From contig NZ_JAMKYL010000001.1 of NCBI RefSeq assembly GCF_027158465.1, positions 434,001-498,000 on the forward strand: a stretch of DNA of 64,000 nt, given 5' to 3'. Position numbers and translations under genes: made by a program. Below, one piece after another: positions 17,231 through 27,153 of the stretch (position 1 is the first letter of the stretch; every line of letters starts with the position of its first letter). Source of the stretch: Oxalobacter paeniformigenes (GTDB lineage Bacteria > Pseudomonadota > Gammaproteobacteria > Burkholderiales > Burkholderiaceae_D). The notes under the pieces are model-generated. The model was not told where the DNA came from, made no database searches, and saw only the letters and a list, made by a program, of their open reading frames with translations.

Positions 17231-17897
17231 GATGTCGATGATGTCGGAATGTCGGGGTTTGCGGATGTGTTCCGGGCAGTTTTTATGATAGCAACAAATC
17301 GTGCCGTTTCCCTGTGTATGTGTTGTTTTCGAAAAGGATGGGGTGTCCGGGATGTATTCGCCGGATCGGTGTGGATGATGACAGATAAATGGAGATGAAG
17401 GCGTTTTGTCCTGATTTGCCTGCAAATGACGGAAGATGTGTTGTGCCGGCGAAAAACGGAAACGGTGGCGGTATGGCACGGGGCCGGATGGCGGTGTGCC
17501 GGATAAACGGGAATGGTGAAATTGCTTTCCGGATGGGCAATGGGGGCAAGTTGTTGTCGGGCAAGGGAAAAACCGCGCTGTTCACGGACTTGTCCACAGA
17601 AAACGGGGATAAGGCCGCTGCCGTTTCCCTATGTGTGGAACAGGCCGGATGGCGGGGAAGGTGTCGCGTTTCGAGGGATTTTTCGCGCTGGCATGATGGC
17701 GACGCATGCGGGGCGGCGACAGGTTCGAGGGCGTTTTGGGCGGTATGCGGGGATGGTGCTCGTGGCAGGGCGGACCGGGCGGTTCATGCGCTTGCCGGCG
17801 CATCCGGTTCGTCTGTCGGATACGGGTTTTGTGCGGGCAACCGTGACGGGGGGTGCGAAGGTGCCGCGCCTTTGCGGGCGCGGCACAGGAAACGGGG
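17231..17897. other. Intergenic stretch carrying dispersed repeat copy B
   Basis: No supported gene. The only clear structure is the repeat at 17519-17613. Long + strand frames here lack ribosome sites and family resemblance. Confidence 0.6.
17519..17613 (+). repeat. Dispersed intergenic repeat, copy B
   Basis: Same element as at 4962-5054. Shared blocks are GGATGGGCAA, GGCAAG, GGCAAGGGAAAAACCG, CTGTTCACGGA and TTGTCCACAG (17590-17599), then AAACGGGGATAAG. It is flanked on both sides by unrelated sequence. Confidence 0.85.
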
Positions 17898-18461
17898 TTA
17901 TTTGCCGGGTTTGCCCGTTTTGCCGGTTTTGGCGGCGTCGGCCGGGGTTTCCTTGCGGAAGTTGCGGTTTCTGAGCTTGCGCAACAGGAAGTACTGGATG
18001 ACCCAGATCAGGACGATGATGACGGCGGTGCTGAGAAAGAGAACCTTGCGCATGAAGGCACGGTCGGCGGCTTCTTTCGGGTCTTCGGCGACGGTGGCTT
18101 TTTCGTACATGGGGGCCGGGACTTTTTCGGCGCCGGCGGTTGCTGCATCGGCCGGTTTGGCGGCGTCGGCGGTTTTCGCTGCGGTCTTGCCTCCGGCTTT
18201 GGCAGTCTTGTCGGCCTTGTCGGTCATGTCGACGGCCGGTGTTTCGTCGGCATAGATTTCGTCGAGGGCTTTCAGGGCTTCTTCATGACCTTCTTTCGCG
18301 GCTTTTTCCAGATAGGGGACGGCTTCGCGGTATTTTTTGGCCTGGTACAGTTGCATGCCTTGCGAGAGGTCGTCGGCATGGGCTGCCGGGAAGGGGCTGA
18401 TGGCGATGAAGGTGATCGAAAAAAGCAGGCAGAGGATGAACGACAGTGGCTGTTTTGGCAT
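17898..18461 (-). CDS. Exported Sel1/TPR-like protein with C-terminal membrane helix
   Basis: 187 residues. The signal peptide runs to about AHA (residue 29), then one Sel1/TPR-like motif (LSQGMQLYQAKKYREAVPYLEKAAKEGHEEA, split here only as description), an Ala/Lys/Thr-rich linker (residues 75-135), a transmembrane helix at about 140-160 (VLFLSTAVIIVLIWVIQYFLL) and a basic cytoplasmic tail. The motif matches the first half-repeat of the larger Sel1 proteins in this window, so this looks like a short, membrane-anchored member of the same group. Confidence 0.75.
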   Translation of the reverse strand: MPKQPLSFILCLLFSITFIAISPFPAAHADDLSQGMQLYQAKKYREAVPYLEKAAKEGHEEALKALDEIYADETPAVDMTDKADKTAKAGGKTAAKTADAAKPADAATAGAEKVPAPMYEKATVAEDPKEAADRAFMRKVLFLSTAVIIVLIWVIQYFLLRKLRNRNFRKETPADAAKTGKTGKPGK

Positions 18462-18611
18462 GGTGGCGGCTCGTACACAAACAAAAGGTGCCGCAACGGA
18501 TGACCGGGCAGCACGGGGAAAAAAGCTATTTTATCAAACTTGTGCGTGTGCGGGCAGGCCTTTTCGGCTTTGTTCGTGAAGTCGCATGTGGAGCCTGCCG
18601 CGCGGGCCGGT

Positions 18612-19466
18612 TCATTCCGGATAGTTGGTGTCGATGGCGACGGGTTCGATGCTTTCCATGTCGGCCTGTATTTTCCGGATTTGCCGGGAAGCGACCTTGT
18701 AGGCGTCGGGGCCCAAAAACAGGTGCAGCGGCGGGGCGGCCATTTCGGAGACGGAAAGGATGATTTCCGCGCCGCGTACCGGGTCGCCGATCTGCTGGTG
18801 GTTCATTTTTTTCAGCAACATGTGGAAAGCTTCGCGTTTTTCGGCGTAGGCGGGGATGGCGGAATCCTCGAATCGCATGGAGTCGGCCAGAAAGTCGGTG
18901 CGGAAGTTGCCGGGTTTGACGCAGGTGACGCGGATGCCGAAGTCGGCCAGTTCGTCGCGCAGGGATTCGGACAGGCCGGAGACGGCGAATTTGGAGGCGC
19001 AATAGATACCGCTGCCCGGAAAGCCGGTGAAGCCAGCCATAGACGAGAGGTTGAAGATGTGGCCGGAGCCTTGTGCGCGCATGTAGGGCAGGGCATGGCG
19101 GATGACGTTCAAAGTGCCGAAGAAGTTGACGTCGAATTCCTTGCGGACGAGCGCATCGCTGATTTCTTCCACATAGCCGAACTGGCCGTATCCGGCGTTG
19201 TTGACGACGACGTCGAGCGTGCCGAATTTGGCGACGGTTTTGGCCAGCGCGTCACGGACGGAGTCTTCGTTGACGATGTCGGTTTCAAGGGGCAAAAACC
19301 GGTCGCTTTCGCGGCCTGCCGCCAGGACGAGGTTGGCGAGTTTGCGGGTGGTCGCGGCGACACGGTAGCCTTTTTCGAGGAGCAGACGGGTCAGTTCCAG
19401 TCCGAAACCGCGTGAGGCACCGGTGATGAACCAGACTTTTTTGTCAGTCGGGCGGGTGTTTTCCAT
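18612..19466 (-). CDS. Short-chain dehydrogenase/reductase (classical SDR)
   Basis: 284 residues. The nucleotide-binding motif TGASRGFG is at about 15-22, NNAG follows VVV, and the catalytic pair is YCASK. DIVNEDS is the adenine-ring site. The arginine after TT (ATTRK) favours NADPH. The start at 19466 has AAGGAAA upstream; the longer frame adds a sequence with no SDR resemblance. It resembles SDRs of the oxidoreductase type found beside many regulators; substrate unknown. It lies just downstream of thyA on the same strand, with about 200 bases between. Confidence 0.9.
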   Translation of the reverse strand: MENTRPTDKKVWFITGASRGFGLELTRLLLEKGYRVAATTRKLANLVLAAGRESDRFLPLETDIVNEDSVRDALAKTVAKFGTLDVVVNNAGYGQFGYVEEISDALVRKEFDVNFFGTLNVIRHALPYMRAQGSGHIFNLSSMAGFTGFPGSGIYCASKFAVSGLSESLRDELADFGIRVTCVKPGNFRTDFLADSMRFEDSAIPAYAEKREAFHMLLKKMNHQQIGDPVRGAEIILSVSEMAAPPLHLFLGPDAYKVASRQIRKIQADMESIEPVAIDTNYPE

Positions 19467-19664
19467 GGGTGTTTCCTTGCAGGGTGGAGGTTGAGGGATT
19501 TTTCCTGAAAGTGTAACGGATTCGGCTATTGTCCGGGGGCTTTTGCTGCGTGTCTTGCCTGTTTTTTCGCACGGGCGGACATGCCGGAAGACAGACAGGA
19601 TGCACAGGTGCGAGGCATGGGCGTCGCACGGCATCGCGGGCGGGGATGCGGCGCTGCAGGGGGT

Positions 19665-20498
19665 TCAGACGGCGATGGGGGCGGCGATGGCCGGGTGCGG
19701 ATCGTAGCCGGTGATGGTGAAGTCTTCGAAGGTGTAGTCGAAGATGGACGGTTTGCGCCTGAGCGTCAGGCGCGGCAGCGGCCGCGGTTCGCGCGAGAGC
19801 TGGAGTTTCGCCTGTTCGAAGTGGTTTTTGTACAGGTGCAAGTCTCCGATGGCATGGATGATGTCGCCGGGTTCGAGGTCGCATTGCTGGGCGATCATGT
19901 GGGTCAGGAACGCGGTCGAGGCGGTGTTGTAGGGGATGCCCAGAAAGATGTCGCCGGAGCGCTGGGTCATCATGCAGGAAAGCCGTCCGGCGGCGACCTG
20001 GAACTGGTACATGACATGGCAGGGTGCCAGCGCCATCTTGCCGTCACGGACGTTGTCTTGCGGGGATTTTTTTTCGCTTGGCAACAGCGCGACGTTCCAT
20101 GCGCTGATGATGTGGCGGCGGCTGTCCGGGTTGGTGCGGATGGAGTCGATGACGGCGGAGACCTGATCGTAGATTTTGCCGTCGGAACCTTCCCATGCCC
20201 GCCATTGTGCGCCGTAGATCGGGCCGAGGTCGCCGTTTTCGGTTGCCCATTCGTCCCAGATCGTGACCTTGTTGTCATGCAGGTAGCCGATGTTCGTGCC
20301 GCCCTGCAAGAACCAGAGCAGTTCGCAAACGATGGAGCGGATGTGCAGGCGCTTGGTGGTCAACAGCGGCAGGCCGTTTTTCAGGTCGTGGCGCATCATG
20401 CGGCCGAATACGGCGCGGGTGCCGGTGCCGGTGCGGTCGCCCTTGTCGATGCCGGTTTCGAGTATTTCTTTGAGCAGGTTCAGGTATTGGCGTTCCAT
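19665..20498 (-). CDS. thyA: Thymidylate synthase
   Basis: 277 residues. It converts dUMP to dTMP with methylene-tetrahydrofolate. The catalytic cysteine is C160 in LAPCHVMYQF. DRTGTGTRAVFG at the N terminus, LLWFLQGGTNIGYL, SRRHIISAWN and IHAIGDLHLYKNH are conserved ThyA blocks. The start at 20498 gives the standard N terminus. No dihydrofolate reductase gene follows within the window. Confidence 0.97.
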   Translation of the reverse strand: MERQYLNLLKEILETGIDKGDRTGTGTRAVFGRMMRHDLKNGLPLLTTKRLHIRSIVCELLWFLQGGTNIGYLHDNKVTIWDEWATENGDLGPIYGAQWRAWEGSDGKIYDQVSAVIDSIRTNPDSRRHIISAWNVALLPSEKKSPQDNVRDGKMALAPCHVMYQFQVAAGRLSCMMTQRSGDIFLGIPYNTASTAFLTHMIAQQCDLEPGDIIHAIGDLHLYKNHFEQAKLQLSREPRPLPRLTLRRKPSIFDYTFEDFTITGYDPHPAIAAPIAV

Positions 20499-20568
20499 CG
20501 TGCGGTCTGTCGGGGTAAACGGGAAAACATGCATTGTAGCGTATCCGGATGCGAGGATGTATCCGGCA

Positions 20569-22512
20569 TCATGACGGTGTCGCGGGCTGTGTCGCCGGTA
20601 CTGCGGGCGATTCGGGCGCAGTGGCTGGCGCAGGAGCGGCAGGTGTCGCGGGTTTCGCGGGGGCGGCGGTCAGTTCGTCCAGTTTCGCCAGCGCTTTTCC
20701 GGCTTCGCGGTGGCCTGCGGTGCGGGCGGCTTCGAACCAGAAGCGTGCACGGTCGTTGTCGCGTGCCACGCCGTTGCCGTTGGCGTAGATCGTGCCGAGC
20801 AGAAAGCAGGATTCGGCGTGTCCGGCGTTGGCGGCGCGGGTGAAATAGCGGATGGCCTGTCTGACGTTTTGTTCGACGCCGACACCGACATACAGGATGC
20901 TGCCATAAAAATAGCTGGCGTCGGTATAGCCGCTGTCGGCGCTTTGCTTAAGCCAGTCGGCGGCTTCGGCGGCCTGTTCTGCGGTCGGTTTGCCGGCAAG
21001 CAGCGAAAGTGCGAGATGGTATTGCGCGGGGGTGTAGCCCTGTTGTGCGGCTTGCCGGAACCAGTGGCGGGCTTTTTCTGCGTCGGGTGATGTGCCGCGT
21101 CCCTTGGCGATCATGAGGGCGTACTGGTCTTGCGCATAGGGGTCGTTTGCCCTGGCGGCTTTTTCGAACCAGAACAGGGCGCGGGTGTCGTCTTTGGGTT
21201 TGCCGATGCCCGTCAGGTGCAGGTAGCCCAGCGACGCCATCGAGCGGATATCCCCGCCGGAGGCGGCTTTTTCAAACCATGCGGCGGCTGCCACCGGGTC
21301 GGCGGGCATGCCGTCTCCCTTGAGCATGAGGTATCCGAGGGTGTATTGCGCAGGATGGAAGTTGTTGGCGGCAAGTTTTTCAAAGCTTGCGATGGCGCGC
21401 GCCTTGTCGGCGGGGCCGCCATGTCCCGCGAATTGCAAGAGGGCGAGCTGGTAGGCGGCATGCGGGTGTCCGGCTGCCGCGGCTTTTTCAAACCATTTCC
21501 ATGCGGCGGTATGGTCCGGCGCAGGCAGTCCCGTGCCGTTTTTCGCCATCATGCCGAGTTCGAACCATGCGGCGGCATCGTTTTGCGCGGCGGCTTTTTC
21601 CAGCCATTGCCGGGCTTGCGCCGGATCGGCGGGAATGGTTTTGCCTCGCAGATACAGGATACCGATGGCGGTCATGGCGGGGGCGTAGCCGTCGGAGGCG
21701 GCTTGCCCGAACCATTGCATGGCTTTTTGTTCGTCGGCGGCGACGCCTTCACCGGCGGCGGTCATGCTGCCGAGTTGCCATGCGGCGACGGGATGACCGG
21801 CTGCGGCGGCTTGCGAAAACAGGGCGATGGCTTTGGCGGGATCGCGTTCGACACAGATGCCCTTGCGGTAAAGCATGCCGCGATCGGTTTGTTCATTGGG
21901 GTTGGCCGTTTCGGGATTGGCTTCGAAAATGGCGACGATACCGGCACAGCGTGCCGCCAGCGCTTCTTCCGTTTCCGGCATGTCGTTTGCGACGGCCCGG
22001 CCTTCTTCCTGCACGGTTTGCCGTTCGGGGCGTGTGCCGGACGCTTCTTCACCGGTTTTTGCCGGAGCGGCAGGTGCGGATGGTGTGACGGCAGCAGGTG
22101 CGGATGGTGCGGCGGCAGCGGGTACGGTTGGCGTTGCGGTAGCAGGTGCCGCAGGTGTCACGGTGGCAGGTGTGGCCGTTGCGGCTGGTTCGGGTGCTGG
22201 CTGGTTTTCCGGTCCGTCGTATTTGAGGATGTCTTCGCGGGTATCGACGGCTTTGCCTGATGTGATGGCGTCGATGAGGGTGCCGAACGGGTTTCCGGGC
22301 GAGGTATCGGGTTTGTTGTCGTATTTGAGGATATCCTCGCGGGTATCGACGGCCTTGCCGGATGTGATGACGTCGATGAGGGTGCCGAATACGGACGGGG
22401 TGTTTTCACTGGCAGGCGTTGTGGTGCCATGTGTGCTGTCGTCGGCGTGACTGGTCAGGTGGGCGGCTGAAAGGGAGAGTACGGCCAGAAGCAGGATAAA
22501 TCGGCGCAACAT
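20569..22512 (-). CDS. Exported Sel1-repeat protein (about 11 repeats) with N-terminal duplication
   Basis: 647 residues, the largest Sel1 protein here. After the signal peptide (to about SHA, residue 23) a 25-residue unit, FGTLIDVITSGKAVDTREDI plus LKYD, occurs twice (about 42-66 and 76-100). An Ala/Thr/Pro-rich linker follows, then about eleven Sel1 units (about 225-620) and a Pro/Ala tail. The duplicated unit is outside the solenoid and could be a docking motif. The gene faces away from the autotransporter gene at 22941, with 428 bases between. Probably periplasmic scaffold; partner unknown. Confidence 0.87.
   Translation of the reverse strand: MLRRFILLLAVLSLSAAHLTSHADDSTHGTTTPASENTPSVFGTLIDVITSGKAVDTREDILKYDNKPDTSPGNPFGTLIDAITSGKAVDTREDILKYDGPENQPAPEPAATATPATVTPAAPATATPTVPAAAAPSAPAAVTPSAPAAPAKTGEEASGTRPERQTVQEEGRAVANDMPETEEALAARCAGIVAIFEANPETANPNEQTDRGMLYRKGICVERDPAKAIALFSQAAAAGHPVAAWQLGSMTAAGEGVAADEQKAMQWFGQAASDGYAPAMTAIGILYLRGKTIPADPAQARQWLEKAAAQNDAAAWFELGMMAKNGTGLPAPDHTAAWKWFEKAAAAGHPHAAYQLALLQFAGHGGPADKARAIASFEKLAANNFHPAQYTLGYLMLKGDGMPADPVAAAAWFEKAASGGDIRSMASLGYLHLTGIGKPKDDTRALFWFEKAARANDPYAQDQYALMIAKGRGTSPDAEKARHWFRQAAQQGYTPAQYHLALSLLAGKPTAEQAAEAADWLKQSADSGYTDASYFYGSILYVGVGVEQNVRQAIRYFTRAANAGHAESCFLLGTIYANGNGVARDNDRARFWFEAARTAGHREAGKALAKLDELTAAPAKPATPAAPAPATAPESPAVPATQPATPS
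22215..22391 (-). repeat. Internal direct repeat encoding a duplicated 25-residue unit
   Basis: Two copies of about 75 bp (22215-22289 and 22317-22391), about 100 bp apart, encode almost identical peptides ending VDTREDILKYD. The copies differ at several silent positions, so the duplication is not recent. Confidence 0.75.
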
Positions 22513-22940
22513 AAATCCGGAAAGGGTGGAAATGACGTTTTCATGTTAGTTCGAAAGTTTTTCTTTCGCAACGGGAAGTGTTCAGGATAAGGCAATACAC
22601 GGATTTTTTGTGACGTGGAGGGCGTGGACGGAGGCAGGCTGTCCGGAATGTCGGTGGGGTGTTTTCTGATGTGTGTCAATGTATGACCGGATACAGGGAA
22701 AACGGCTTTTGCGATGGCGAACTTTTCGTGATTCGCCTTTATCAAACGGAACGTTATCGATATTTCAGTTCAGTTTGACAAATCGCTGCCGGCGGATGGT
22801 TTTCGCTGTGCAGGTCTGTTTTACGAGGAAGATGGGGCGACTTCGGGAAAAGTCGCTTGTTCTCCCGGCTGGATACGTTGTGTGCGGAATATGGCGGCAG
22901 ATGGTCATTTCCATATGTTTGAAACCGGCCTGGGAGGTGT
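22513..22940. other. Divergent promoter region between a Sel1 gene and an autotransporter gene
   Basis: No gene is supported. It must hold the promoters for both flanking genes. GGGAGG lies just before the autotransporter ATG at 22941. I see no convincing operator. Confidence 0.45.
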
Positions 22941-25700
22941 ATGCAAAAAGGCGACTTACCGTATTGGCGGAAATATTTTCTGTTTGCTGCCGTTTTTCTG
23001 TGCAATCTGGCCAACGCCCAGAGTGACGGCAGTGATATCAGCGGTGACGCTCCGTTCAAAAGCAATAATCTGGTCATCGTGGACAGCCGGTTGAACGATT
23101 ATGTTTCAACAGTGAGTAACCGGCAGGAAAAAGGCGCTGTTGAGGTGACGGCCAACGGGGTATTGCAGGTTTCGGGATCGGTATTCCGCAATAACCGGAA
23201 CGGAACGTCTTCGACGAACGGCGAGCTGGTCAAGCCGGGCGCCGGTGTGATTTATCTCAATAGCGGGACACAGGCAAGTATTGCCGGTTCGGAATTTTCA
23301 GGAAACAGGGATTACTATTTCAACAAGGTTATCGGGGACAAGTCTGCCGGTGCGGTGTTTAATGCCGGTAATCTCAAGGTCGATGATTCGCGTTTCGTGG
23401 GCAATACAGACAATTTTGCCGGGGGTGCGATTACCAATTATTCCGATGGGAACATGACGGTTTCCGGTTCGACATTTGACGGGAATGGCCGGGTTGCCGG
23501 GCTGGATACGCGATTCGGTGGTGCCGTCATGAATTACGGCACGATGACGGATTCCGGATCGACTTATGCGGGGAACAGCGCCAACACACAGGGCGGGGCG
23601 ATTGTTTTGACGGTGGCCAATGGCAAGATGCCTTCGCTGACTGTCAATGGAGATGTTTTCCGGCAGAATACATCGTCGCATGGCGGCGCGATTGCGGTAA
23701 CCGGCGGTACGTTTTCGGATACGGGGTCGACTTATGATGGTAATGTGGCCAGCTATTCAGGTGGGGCGTTCCGTATTTACAAGGGGGCGACCGGCTCTGT
23801 CACCAATGATGTTTTTTCAGGCAATTCGGCGACCAATACCGGGGGCGGGGCGGTTTTCAATGCAGGAATCCTGACGGATTCGGGATCGGTTTATACCGGT
23901 AATCAGGGGTATTCCGGTGGCGCTGTTTTCAACAGTGGTTCGCTCTCGGCGTCTGCCGGCCGGTTTTCCGGCAATTCGGCCAGTGTGTATGGCGGCGCCA
24001 TTTACAATAGCGGTTCATTGACGATATCGGATGCGAATTTTTCCGGTAATTCGGCAAAGGTATCAGGCGGAGCCATCCACAACAGCGCGGCGGGGCAGGT
24101 GGTATTGTCAGGTTCGAGTTTTTTCGCAGGCAATACGGCTGGCGGGCTGGCCAATGATATCAGCAACGATGGCATATTTCATTTCGGTTCGGATAGCATG
24201 AAGCATGTGGTGACCGTACTGAACGAGGGGGTTTCCGGTTCCGGCGAGATGTATCTGAATCAGGGAATCCTTGTTTTGGGCCAGGATCGTCAGATTCAAC
24301 AGAACAGCTTCCATGCAGGGGCGGGTACGGTCACATATATTACCCTCAGTGAAAAACATCTTGTGCAGACCGCGGGTATCAAGCATTTCAGCGAGCTTGA
24401 CGACGGGGTACGAAACGGAAAGGACAAGGCACTGGATGCCATCGGCAATAGCGGGTTCATGATCCATACCAGTGGCGGTATGGTACTGGACAAGGATGCC
24501 GTGTTGCATGTCACGATCAAGAACAGCGAGCCTGGCAAGACGTATCTGGTTGCCTATAACGAGCAGCCGCAAGTCATGTTGCGCGCAGCCAGGGCGGTGA
24601 CGATGACCTCGCAGGGGTTTTCCCATGAGGAAACGGCATGGAAGAATGTGAATCTGCTAAGCGGCAATCCGATGCTCGAGTTCGCCCGTGTCGAGGAAGA
24701 TAACGATAACGGTTATGTGATGGTGTCTTCGCGGGCATCCAATGCTGTCGGCATTGTCGAGGATCTGGGCAGCCTGAGCCATATTTATTATGGCTGGCTG
24801 TCGGATATTTCGGATCTCCGTCACCGGTTGGGTGAAGTCCGTTACGGTGCGCAGGACGGTGTCTGGGGAAAAGTGATTTATTCCCGTTATCACGCAAAGG
24901 GGCTGGCTGACAGTCGTGTCAGGACGGACGATTACAGCATGCATGTCGGTGTGGATCGGCTGGTCGGCAAAGGCGAGGATCATTCCTGGCTTGCCGGCCT
25001 GTCGTTTCGTGGCGGCCAGTCGGATATGAAAGCCGCGCGCTATGACGGCAGCGCGGATATGGATCACTATACGCTGAAGGCTTATGGCACCTACATGAAT
25101 GCGAAGGGCAGCTATGCGGATATCGTCGGTGCCGTCGGTCATTTCCAGACGGATTTCAGCGGTTTTCATAATGAGCGTGCGGGATACATGCATGGTGATT
25201 TTTCGAACTGGGGATATGGCGTTTCCGCGGAAACGGGGCATATGTTGAGGTGGGGCGGGGAGGCGGATGACCGCCGGAGGCACGATTACTGGTTTTTTGA
25301 GCCGCAGTTCCAGTTGTCCTTTTTTCATGTCGATGGCCGGGATTACGATACCAGCAATGCCATTCATGTCCGGCAAAAGGATGTCGATTTTCTGACGGGG
25401 CGCATCGGCGGTGTACTGGGCAAAAAATTCGGTTATGGCGGAACAAACGGTCCGGATGAACGCTATATGCAGATCGCTGGACGGGCCGGATGGATTCATG
25501 AATTCGATGGCGAGCAGTCGCTTGATATGAACGGCCGCCGGTTTACGGGAAATGTCGCGGACAATGTTTTTTATTATGGGCTGGATATCGACTGGCAGTG
25601 CGGTCAGGCGCAGAAGTTGTATGTACAGCTTGACCGTGCCGAGGGAAGTGGCTATCGCAAGGATATTCAGGTTCGTGCAGGTTATCGTGTTGCGTTCTGA
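22941..25700 (+). CDS. Autotransporter with Pmp-like GGA[IVF]/FxGN repeats
   Basis: 919 residues. The signal peptide ends at ANA (about residue 26). The passenger (about 30-600) contains many short units with GGA followed by I, V or F, and FxGN or YxGN (for example GGAIT, GGAVM, GGAIY; FSGNS, FDGNG). This is the pattern of chlamydial polymorphic membrane proteins and of beta-helix adhesins. The beta-barrel domain spans about 640-919: WGKVIYSRYHAKG, then strands ending in the terminal phenylalanine of RVAF. It should be exported by Sec and inserted by Bam. GGGAGG precedes the start. Probably an adhesin; the ligand is unknown. Confidence 0.92.
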   Translation: MQKGDLPYWRKYFLFAAVFLCNLANAQSDGSDISGDAPFKSNNLVIVDSRLNDYVSTVSNRQEKGAVEVTANGVLQVSGSVFRNNRNGTSSTNGELVKPGAGVIYLNSGTQASIAGSEFSGNRDYYFNKVIGDKSAGAVFNAGNLKVDDSRFVGNTDNFAGGAITNYSDGNMTVSGSTFDGNGRVAGLDTRFGGAVMNYGTMTDSGSTYAGNSANTQGGAIVLTVANGKMPSLTVNGDVFRQNTSSHGGAIAVTGGTFSDTGSTYDGNVASYSGGAFRIYKGATGSVTNDVFSGNSATNTGGGAVFNAGILTDSGSVYTGNQGYSGGAVFNSGSLSASAGRFSGNSASVYGGAIYNSGSLTISDANFSGNSAKVSGGAIHNSAAGQVVLSGSSFFAGNTAGGLANDISNDGIFHFGSDSMKHVVTVLNEGVSGSGEMYLNQGILVLGQDRQIQQNSFHAGAGTVTYITLSEKHLVQTAGIKHFSELDDGVRNGKDKALDAIGNSGFMIHTSGGMVLDKDAVLHVTIKNSEPGKTYLVAYNEQPQVMLRAARAVTMTSQGFSHEETAWKNVNLLSGNPMLEFARVEEDNDNGYVMVSSRASNAVGIVEDLGSLSHIYYGWLSDISDLRHRLGEVRYGAQDGVWGKVIYSRYHAKGLADSRVRTDDYSMHVGVDRLVGKGEDHSWLAGLSFRGGQSDMKAARYDGSADMDHYTLKAYGTYMNAKGSYADIVGAVGHFQTDFSGFHNERAGYMHGDFSNWGYGVSAETGHMLRWGGEADDRRRHDYWFFEPQFQLSFFHVDGRDYDTSNAIHVRQKDVDFLTGRIGGVLGKKFGYGGTNGPDERYMQIAGRAGWIHEFDGEQSLDMNGRRFTGNVADNVFYYGLDIDWQCGQAQKLYVQLDRAEGSGYRKDIQVRAGYRVAF

Positions 25701-25979
25701 CGGGCAGGGACTATGCAGGGAAAAATCGTATTTTTCCCATATTGGTCGTGCCGGAAAGGGCATGGGCATCGCTGTCGTGACGGTTGGCGGATGCCGGTGT
25801 CCGGATGGATGTGCCGGACGCGCTGTCGGACGAGGTGACGGAAAAACGGGGCAGGACATGCGGCAAGCCGGCAAGGGTTGCCGAAAGACAGGTTGCGGGC
25901 AGGTATGTTCTGTCGGGAACACTTGTTGATAGAATGATGCTTCTGCTGTTTTGTCCAGTTTTGTTCAGGGGAGTTTCCG

Positions 25980-26981
25980 TTGCCAAGCGCTCTTTTGTCG
26001 GTCATTGTTCCGGTTTACCGGGTAGAGCAGTATTTGCACAAGTGTCTGGATTCGCTGGTGAACCAGACGTACCGTGATCTGGAAATCATTCTGGTCGATG
26101 ACGGTTCGCCGGATACGTGCGGGGCGATTTGCGATGCGTATGCGGCGCGTGACGGGCGTATCCGGGTGATTCATCAGGAAAACCGCGGATTGAGCGGGGC
26201 GCGCAATACCGGGCTTGACCATGCACGCGGGGAGTTCGTCGCATTCGTCGATTCGGATGATTATCTCGAACAGGACATGTATGCGCAGCTGATGGCGGCG
26301 GCTGTCGGGGAATCGGCCGATATCGTGATCGGCGATTTTTACATGATTCTGGAGACGGGGATTTCGCGCCGTTACAGCCGGATGACGGTCGATACGCCGT
26401 TGCGTCAGGTGCAGGAAATGGTGCTGGCGGACCGGATTCCGAGTTATGTCTGGAACAAGATTTACCGCCGCAGCCTGTTCGACGGGATCCGGTATGAGCG
26501 GATACGCGGGTTCGAGGATTTGCAGATTACGCCGCGCCTTTTCCAGCGGGCGAGAAAGGTGGTGTATGTGCCTCATGCCGGGTATTACTACAACTGCATG
26601 AATATGGGGGCGCTGACGGCGGTGTTCAATCACCGGCCGGAACTCAATGTCGAAACCAAGTTCGGTTTGTTTGCGGCATGGAAAGAACATGAAACCGTCG
26701 CGCGGGAAATGGGGTCGGATGTGGCGGACTATGCCGAAAGTCGTGCGCTCAAGAGCGCGGTCAGCGCGCTGGTGGGCGATGTAGCACATGATGTGCTCAC
26801 GCCATCGCAGCGTCAGGAGCTGGCACAGTATCTGGAACGGAAACGGACGGTGAAAATCGGACGGAAATACCGCTGGCTTCGCTGGAGTGCGGCGCACAGT
26901 CCGCTGATGTGCCGTCTGTACGATTACGGCAGCTTCGTCTGGCGTCGCCACAAGGCGAGAAAAAACAAGTTGCAGGAGTAG
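25980..26981 (+). CDS. Family 2 glycosyltransferase
   Basis: 333 residues. The GT-A fold begins SVIVPVYRVEQYLHKCLDSL; LVDDGSPDTCG is the nucleotide-sugar site, NRGLSGARNTGLDHA follows, and the DxD-type motif is VDSDD (about 90-94). The start is TTG at 25980, supported by AGGGGAG upstream; no ATG fits the N terminus. The C-terminal 100 residues are helical and basic. It would add a sugar to a surface glycan or protein. It is a lone gene beside an autotransporter, so glycosylation of that protein is possible but unproven. Confidence 0.9.
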   Translation: MPSALLSVIVPVYRVEQYLHKCLDSLVNQTYRDLEIILVDDGSPDTCGAICDAYAARDGRIRVIHQENRGLSGARNTGLDHARGEFVAFVDSDDYLEQDMYAQLMAAAVGESADIVIGDFYMILETGISRRYSRMTVDTPLRQVQEMVLADRIPSYVWNKIYRRSLFDGIRYERIRGFEDLQITPRLFQRARKVVYVPHAGYYYNCMNMGALTAVFNHRPELNVETKFGLFAAWKEHETVAREMGSDVADYAESRALKSAVSALVGDVAHDVLTPSQRQELAQYLERKRTVKIGRKYRWLRWSAAHSPLMCRLYDYGSFVWRRHKARKNKLQE

Positions 26982-27153
26982 GTGGCCAGCAGGCGATGCC
27001 GTTATGCGGGATGCGGTTTGCCGGCGGCAGGCGGTGACGCCTGAGGATGTCGCGCGTATGTCATTCCGCACCGGGTTTGCCAGCGCGGTTTCTCCGGTTG
27101 TGGCATGGGTGCGTTTTGTCTGTTCCGGGTGTGTTTCCGGGTATGCCGACCGT

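Noticed and set aside
25719..25740. Hairpin GGGAAAAAT/ATTTTTCCC after the autotransporter at 22941 as a terminator
   Set aside because: The stem is A/T-rich and no T run follows, so I do not call it a terminator.
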